Positions 16,855-20,927 of a DNA stretch of 20,927 bases are shown here, piece after piece. The stretch is from a virus, in IMG/VR virus record IMGVR_UViG_3300048592_000266, positions 1 through 20,927 of that record; one strand, given 5' to 3'. Positions within the stretch are counted from its first letter, which is position 1, and each line of letters starts with the position of its first letter. The notes beneath the pieces were generated by a model that worked only from the letters and a program-made list of their open reading frames with translations, was not told the origin of the DNA and searched no databases. Made by a program: the position numbers and the translations under genes.

Positions 16855-18297
16855 TTAGACTGCTGCGAAGTAACGAATACGAATATCGTTAGTTCCAGCA
16901 ATGTCGTAGGTGTTATTTAAAGCATTGTGCCCTTGCGCTGTGAAGTTAATTGTGGTAGAAATAACATCAGCTGTTTCTACTGTAGGTACCTGAAGTAGTA
17001 CCCCCGGCATTTGTGCTTCTACTCGTGTAGCATTAGCTGCTCCACCGATAGCAATTTCCGTAAAGAACTTGGTTTCGGAAGCGTTAGCGGTAAGAATATC
17101 GCTTAACAGCTGGGCGGTAGCATTAGCACCTACACGTAAGTATGCTGTTACGTTACCGCTGATTGAACGAGATCCTGTGAAGTATCCGATAGGCTCGTTA
17201 ACCACACCAAGGTTACTTGGTGTTACGTAACTAACATTATTGGCAATAGTTAAATTACCGCCGGTAATAGCAATATTATATGAAGTGCCGGCACCTCCAA
17301 TATCGGCCTTAAGCTGCATTGTCGATAGTTTGTTGGTAATATAGTTAGCTCCAACAATACTTAAAGGAGAAGCTACGGTACCTGTTGCTAACCCTGCTCC
17401 ACCAAATACTGCAGGTGTGGCTGTAGAAATAGTAGCTCCAGAGATATAATTAAGCTTTGTACCCTTAACAGTCCAGGCTACGGTAGCAATACCGTCTAGT
17501 GAGAAGTCGATAGATGCTTGGTCAACAACGCAGTTGTCAATAACGTATACCGCACTGTCAACTAGGAAAACCATACCGAATTTCAGTAGCTGGTTTTTGT
17601 TGGATGGGGCTGAGGTTACTTGAGCAAACGGAGCGGTTCCACCGTTCGTCGCATGAGTTGTCCAAGCCTTGCTAAATAGTTTTGTGGTTGTACCACTTAA
17701 CGTAATAGTTCCTGCAGCAGGTGGATATAGGTATTTTACTGTAATACTGGTAGCTGCACCCGAGGCAGGGGTTCTATCCGTAACCACTACTGGTGTGTTA
17801 AACGCCTGTGATACACCAGCAGTTGCTGAAGTAACACCTTGTAGTGTGTATACACCGCCGATAGGGACGTCTACAGAGCAAGCAGAAATAACTAGAGTAC
17901 CAGTACCCGCTGTGTACACGCCGGTAGGGCTTCCACCACCAATAGCCGTACCAGCCTCACTGAATGCGGTGTCGCCAAATAGAGCGTTCCACAGATACTG
18001 CTCTTCTGCAACAACGTCAGTGCTTAGCTTTGGTCGCAGATAGGTTGAGAATGTAATGTCTACCGGGTCTAGGGTAACGTTGAAAGCACGCTGACCGCGA
18101 ACGGGAGCTGTACCTGCTTCAGAAATCTGGATGGTAGTCTGTTGAGTTGACTGAGAAAAGCTAAACCCATCTAATACTTTAATTTCAAAAGTATTGGTGT
18201 TTGACATAGTGGCGCCACTTCGTGCTACAACACCAGTATCAGCATTCACGTTAGTAGTGAAGAATAATCTACTGTTACGTACTAAGTTAAATGACAT
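16855..18297 (-). CDS. Major tail tube protein
   Basis: A beta-rich, Thr/Gly/Ala-rich protein of 480 residues when begun at ATG 18297 (MSFNLV). An ATG two codons upstream (18303) leaves only one base after the AAGGA ribosome site, while the chosen ATG leaves seven. The N-terminal part has FEIKVLDGFSFSQ and NVTLDPVDITFSTYLRP, a tube-type pattern. Residues about 130-210 look like an inserted Ig-like domain with GVYTLQGVT and ITVKYLYPPAAG. The C-terminal third repeats the tube-like pattern (YNIAITGGNLTI, then GSRSISGNVTAYLRV). At this length it resembles the two-domain tube protein of phage T5 rather than the short lambda type. Position between terminator and chaperones, with its own intrinsic terminator, fits the most abundant tail protein. 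Confidence 0.82.
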   Translation of the reverse strand: MSFNLVRNSRLFFTTNVNADTGVVARSGATMSNTNTFEIKVLDGFSFSQSTQQTTIQISEAGTAPVRGQRAFNVTLDPVDITFSTYLRPKLSTDVVAEEQYLWNALFGDTAFSEAGTAIGGGSPTGVYTAGTGTLVISACSVDVPIGGVYTLQGVTSATAGVSQAFNTPVVVTDRTPASGAATSITVKYLYPPAAGTITLSGTTTKLFSKAWTTHATNGGTAPFAQVTSAPSNKNQLLKFGMVFLVDSAVYVIDNCVVDQASIDFSLDGIATVAWTVKGTKLNYISGATISTATPAVFGGAGLATGTVASPLSIVGANYITNKLSTMQLKADIGGAGTSYNIAITGGNLTIANNVSYVTPSNLGVVNEPIGYFTGSRSISGNVTAYLRVGANATAQLLSDILTANASETKFFTEIAIGGAANATRVEAQMPGVLLQVPTVETADVISTTINFTAQGHNALNNTYDIAGTNDIRIRYFAAV

Positions 18298-18303
18298 AGT
18301 CAT

Positions 18304-18395
18304 ATCCTTATTTTATGTATCTTAGTGTCTTAACTAGACAATTATCTGTGATTAACACTGTGATACAGATTTCATCGTACTAGAGGTACGAAAAC
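18304..18395. other. Leader of the major tail gene; no firm promoter
   Basis: This 92-base gap holds a 6-bp hairpin (18375-18380 with 18386-18391), ATCTGT/ACAGAT arms and a TGTGAT direct repeat nearby, and a 5-bp hairpin at 18326-18340. The best -35 candidate (TTGTCT) has no well-spaced -10 box. A promoter would be expected here for a highly expressed gene, but I cannot support one. Confidence 0.4.
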
Positions 18396-18839
18396 TCATT
18401 TCATAATCTGGTAGCGTACTAGAAGGTTTATTTCTCCTACGCCGTACGGATTCAGTAGGCCTTCGTCCGTAGTTATAGATGTTATAGATAATTCTGATGT
18501 AGAGTGGTTGTTATCTACATCATACACGATTATGCCATTACTACTATCTATCAAGCTTTCGATATCTTCTAGTAATGATTCTAGCTCTACTAGAGGCTCT
18601 TCGCCCTTAGTATAGACTTTAATAGATACGTTTAGAAATCCCCATGAAAAGTCGGCCGGCATATATTGCCTAGCCTCTTGTCCTGCTACTACGTAAACAC
18701 AAGGAAAGTCGTTGACTTCATCCCAGAATTTAAGTTTAGCATAGCTATTTCCATGTAGGTCAACCTGAAAAGAACCAGTACCGTCAATTTCTTTAAACTT
18801 TTCAGCTAGTGCTTTTGCTATACTGGTTCTTTTACTCAT
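18396..18839 (-). CDS. Tail terminator-like protein
   Basis: A 147-residue alpha/beta protein. It starts with a basic helix (SIAKALAEKFKEI), passes through FPCVYVVAGQEARQY and WGFLNVSIKVYTKGEEP, has the acidic helix LESLLEDIESLID, and closes with LLVRYQIMK. This order (helix, Pro-Cys-Val-Tyr strand, a strand with VSIKVYTKG, Glu-rich helix, final strand) matches tail terminators that cap the tail tube, such as lambda gpU-type proteins. The gene sits directly before the major tail gene, the usual place. Its ATG overlaps the stop of the upstream gene (ATGA), with GAGG 11 bases upstream, which suggests coupled translation. No catalytic motif is visible. Function is inferred from layout and context. 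Confidence 0.68.
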   Translation of the reverse strand: MSKRTSIAKALAEKFKEIDGTGSFQVDLHGNSYAKLKFWDEVNDFPCVYVVAGQEARQYMPADFSWGFLNVSIKVYTKGEEPLVELESLLEDIESLIDSSNGIIVYDVDNNHSTSELSITSITTDEGLLNPYGVGEINLLVRYQIMK

Positions 18840-20266
18840 ACTAGTACGGGCCTCAACTTAGTTACTGCGTTCTCAGCAGCTATTTCCCTAATACTCTTAG
18901 ATATCAACAGCTTAGGGTCTCTGCTTTTAGGATATTGTCTTAGTCCACCTTCGGAGAAAGTAGCGTAAGGGTTTTTCATGTAGCTGTAAAATACACTGAT
19001 CATTCCAGCCCTAGATTCTGTAAGTCTATCAATAGTTACAGAATCTGCTAACCTGCCGGTACGGTAGTTAAGTATGTCTTTTCTGTCACCAGAACCCATG
19101 TTCTTAGCCACTTGTTGGTTAATACGAGCTCTAAGTATGGCTTCTAAATTAGACGTAGAGCTAAGCCGCATTCTGCGGGTAGTATTTAGTTTAGCAATTA
19201 AACTCTCTACTTTTGCACGCTCACTCTTCGCTATCTTATTAACTTCGCGTAAATCTGGTTTAGCAACTTTTTTCGAAGCTACTTTAGTTCTTGGTACTTT
19301 AACAACCTTAGGCTTATACACTTCACCCTCTAAAGCCTCCACTACCTGATTAGACATTAAGTCTACTATAGTAGGACTACTTCTTAGGTCTAATAGTTCT
19401 TTCGCGAACTCCTTACTAGTAATACTAGCAGCCATCTTATCAAATATAGCCAGTCGTTGTGCGTCTGATAGATTACCTGGCGAGAACAGCTTACGAATGC
19501 TACCTATAGTGACTTTTACTTCCTCCGCGGACCTCTGATTCCTGGCTTTTGGTTGAAGTTCTACTAAGTATTTAACTCCTCGCCTAGTCAGTATTTTCTC
19601 AGCAGATGAGTATACATCGACATTTTCTGGTGGTTTAATATTTGCGGAATCAAAGTCTAATTGTTTATAGTATTCTACTACGGCCTTTAGGCCTTTTACC
19701 ATTACCTCTTTCGCCTTAGCGGTACTTAGACCTAAGCCCGCAGCGCCTCTGGCATCTATTGTAGATATCCGATTAGCTGTAATATTTAACAGATTAGTAG
19801 CTAAACCAACAACGTGACCTTTTTCAAATTCTTTAGCTAGTTCACCAGGTTTTAACTCTAAAATATTATTTACTAGAGTTGTGATGGAGTCGAAACTGAT
19901 GCTGTTAAAAAATACCGCTTGGTCGTTACCGACACGGATAGTACGCCTGTTAACGCGTATGCCTGAATTTTTGGCTCGAAACTTATTGAAAACTACGTCA
20001 GTAGCCACCAGCAGCTCTTCGCCTTCTAGCCCACGTATACTGTTTAGTAATTCGGCTACTGTGGTTTTAGTAATTATAAAAGAAGTCTTCTTAGCTGTTT
20101 CTCCAGCAGATCTATATAATTTAGTAGGATTAACTAAAGTATTAATATTAGACTTGGCTAACTCTTCTCTAGCACTGGCACTAGCAATACCCTCTCCTCG
20201 CTCTGTTTTGAACCAGTCGATAAGAGCCTTATTACGCAGAGCTGCACTAAACTCAGCAATAGACAT
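18836..20266 (-). CDS. Large neck-type protein with HK97 gp10-like C-terminal part
   Basis: This 476-residue protein lies between the connector and the tail terminator, where siphophages usually encode head-closure and neck proteins of 100-170 residues. The last 120 residues fit such a protein: RARINQQVAKNMG, then NYRTGRLADSVTIDRL, then YATFSEGG and a final helix. The Arg-Thr-Gly-Arg-Leu-x-x-Ser-Val motif is a hallmark of HK97 gp10-like neck proteins. Residues about 1-350 are helical and charged and were not recognised; they contain a Lys/Arg-rich linker near 315-335 (KPKVVKVPRTKVASKKVAKP). The ATG overlaps the upstream stop (TAATG), and GGAAG lies nine bases upstream. The size suggests a fusion of an unknown domain with a neck protein. 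Function of the long N-terminal part is unknown. Confidence 0.55.
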   Translation of the reverse strand: MSIAEFSAALRNKALIDWFKTERGEGIASASAREELAKSNINTLVNPTKLYRSAGETAKKTSFIITKTTVAELLNSIRGLEGEELLVATDVVFNKFRAKNSGIRVNRRTIRVGNDQAVFFNSISFDSITTLVNNILELKPGELAKEFEKGHVVGLATNLLNITANRISTIDARGAAGLGLSTAKAKEVMVKGLKAVVEYYKQLDFDSANIKPPENVDVYSSAEKILTRRGVKYLVELQPKARNQRSAEEVKVTIGSIRKLFSPGNLSDAQRLAIFDKMAASITSKEFAKELLDLRSSPTIVDLMSNQVVEALEGEVYKPKVVKVPRTKVASKKVAKPDLREVNKIAKSERAKVESLIAKLNTTRRMRLSSTSNLEAILRARINQQVAKNMGSGDRKDILNYRTGRLADSVTIDRLTESRAGMISVFYSYMKNPYATFSEGGLRQYPKSRDPKLLISKSIREIAAENAVTKLRPVLV

Positions 20267-20841
20267 TAGTCAAAACTTCCCATATAAAGGTCCAGCACGC
20301 GTTTTATGTGCGCAGGCAAGTTAGTACTGGTAATATACTCAATCTGTACACTGTTAGTACCGGGGGCTTTTGGACTGTGCACTGCCATGTCATTTTTGAC
20401 GTAGTAGGTAACCAAGTCCAATACAGCCAGTTTTAAATCTTCTGGAAGCGTCTCATATCCTGCTGTGTACGTAACCTTGTATCCGTTTAGATAGTATGGA
20501 AAGGTATCACCTGGTGGGTATTTAATGGCTTCTAATCCTGGAACGTACACCCAATCGGTATACTCTGTGAGCTCTTCGTAGTTCTGTCCATAGTCGTAGC
20601 TAATTTCTACAGAAATAACGCTTAGTACAGGATACTCTTTTAAAAAGAAGCAAGGACCCTCGCCACCTTCAAAATACTCAACCTTTTGATCGTTAACGTA
20701 GTCTACAAAAGTTTTGCGGCAGTAGTTCTTAACCAACGCGCTTACTTTTGGAATGATAGCGTTAATAACAGCATCCTGGTTATCGCTAAGAATGCCAGCG
20801 TATGCTTTGTATTCTGCTAGAGTAACTAGATTTGCTGCCAT
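20266..20841 (-). CDS. Head-tail connector protein (gp6-like)
   Basis: A 191-residue protein. The N-terminus has the helical pattern seen in HK97 gp6-like adaptors: LAEYKAYAGILSDNQDAVIN, then SALVKNYCRKTF. The middle alternates strands and turns (FFLKEYPVLSVISVEI, YLNGYKVTYTAGYETLPED), and a helix follows (LKLAVLDLVTYYV). The short TYTAGYETLPEDL stretch is a recognisable mark of this family, which forms a ring under the portal. The ATG is preceded by AGAGGA at a good distance. A strong terminator lies upstream, so this gene opens a new transcription unit. The identification rests on pattern and on gene order (connector, neck, tail terminator, tube). Confidence 0.82.
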   Translation of the reverse strand: MAANLVTLAEYKAYAGILSDNQDAVINAIIPKVSALVKNYCRKTFVDYVNDQKVEYFEGGEGPCFFLKEYPVLSVISVEISYDYGQNYEELTEYTDWVYVPGLEAIKYPPGDTFPYYLNGYKVTYTAGYETLPEDLKLAVLDLVTYYVKNDMAVHSPKAPGTNSVQIEYITSTNLPAHIKRVLDLYMGSFD

Positions 20842-20856
20842 AGATTCCTCTTTATT

Positions 20857-20893
20857 ATCTTTTATAAGCCGTCATAAACAGCTTATAAAAGAT
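20857..20893 (-). promoter_or_regulatory. Symmetric 13-bp inverted repeat with weak promoter-like boxes
   Basis: Perfect arms (20857-20869 and 20881-20893, 11-base loop) sit between the terminator and the connector gene. On the minus strand TTTATA (20884-20889) and TATAAA (20861-20866) are 17 bases apart, matching four and five of six consensus positions. Because the element is symmetric, the same boxes can be read on the plus strand. The right arm overlaps the terminator stem, so in readthrough RNA the two hairpins compete. A promoter, an operator or an RNase III-type processing site are all possible. Confidence 0.4.
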
Positions 20894-20912
20894 GAGGACC
20901 GAAGTCCTCATC
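20887..20912 (-). terminator. Intrinsic terminator with UUCG tetraloop at the right edge
   Basis: A perfect 9-bp stem (20891-20899 with 20904-20912) is closed by C(UUCG)G on the minus-strand transcript, the most stable tetraloop, and followed by TTTT. It ends the transcript of the gene beyond the right edge. The stop of that upstream gene could be the TAA at 20922-20924 or the TAG at 20917-20919, but the visible part is too short to call. Confidence 0.85.
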
Positions 20913-20927
20913 CTTACTAAGTTAGAT

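Noticed and set aside
18304-18395. Sigma-70 promoter for the major tail gene
   Set aside because: TTGTCT pairs only with poor -10 boxes (TACATA at 16 bases, TAAAAT at 20 bases), too weak to annotate.

Overview
The window is a structural-gene block from a tailed double-stranded DNA phage or prophage with a long, non-contractile tail (siphovirus type). Every convincing gene lies on the minus strand, so transcription runs from right to left. The order follows a classic virion assembly line: head-tail connector, large neck-type protein, tail terminator, major tail tube protein, a pair of tail assembly chaperones joined by a -1 frameshift, a very large tape measure protein, a tail-tip hub, a long central fibre, a DUF4376-type accessory protein, a lectin-like minor tail protein, a small beta-sandwich protein, and the first codons of a gene that runs off the left edge. 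No integrase, lysis, replication, defence, tRNA or CRISPR feature was found.

The backbone is AT-rich; lines counted by hand give about 25-40% G+C. The AT-rich tail-tip and tape-measure families are ones I associate mostly with phages of Beta- and Gammaproteobacteria, so a proteobacterial host is likely but not proven. One block, from about 1534 to 5880, differs sharply: about 60-65% G+C up to about 3715, then about 50% up to about 5880. It covers the last four fifths of the central fibre gene plus the DUF4376 gene. This looks like a host-range cassette from a GC-rich genome spliced into an AT-rich phage.

The right part (20841 to 16855) builds the neck and tail tube. The middle (16775 to 8482) makes the chaperones and tape measure, which together set tail length. 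The left part (8371 to 210) makes the tail tip and fibres as a tightly coupled set, with ATGA or TAATG overlaps at most gene junctions. Transcription appears to be cut into units. Intrinsic terminators lie upstream of the connector gene, after the tube gene, after the chaperones and after the tape measure. A perfect consensus sigma-70 promoter (TTGACA, 17 bp, TATAAT) sits just before the tape measure gene, and a second promoter (TTGTAT, 17 bp, TATAAT) sits before the tail-tip genes.

The most interesting items are the A AAU UUU frameshift site with a perfect 13-bp hairpin downstream, the consensus promoter with a symmetric element at its start site, the mosaic fibre cassette, the repeat-bearing 2462-residue tape measure, and a nine-base C run near the start of the left-edge gene. 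I saw no wholly new system; the novelty lies in the regulatory and mosaic architecture.
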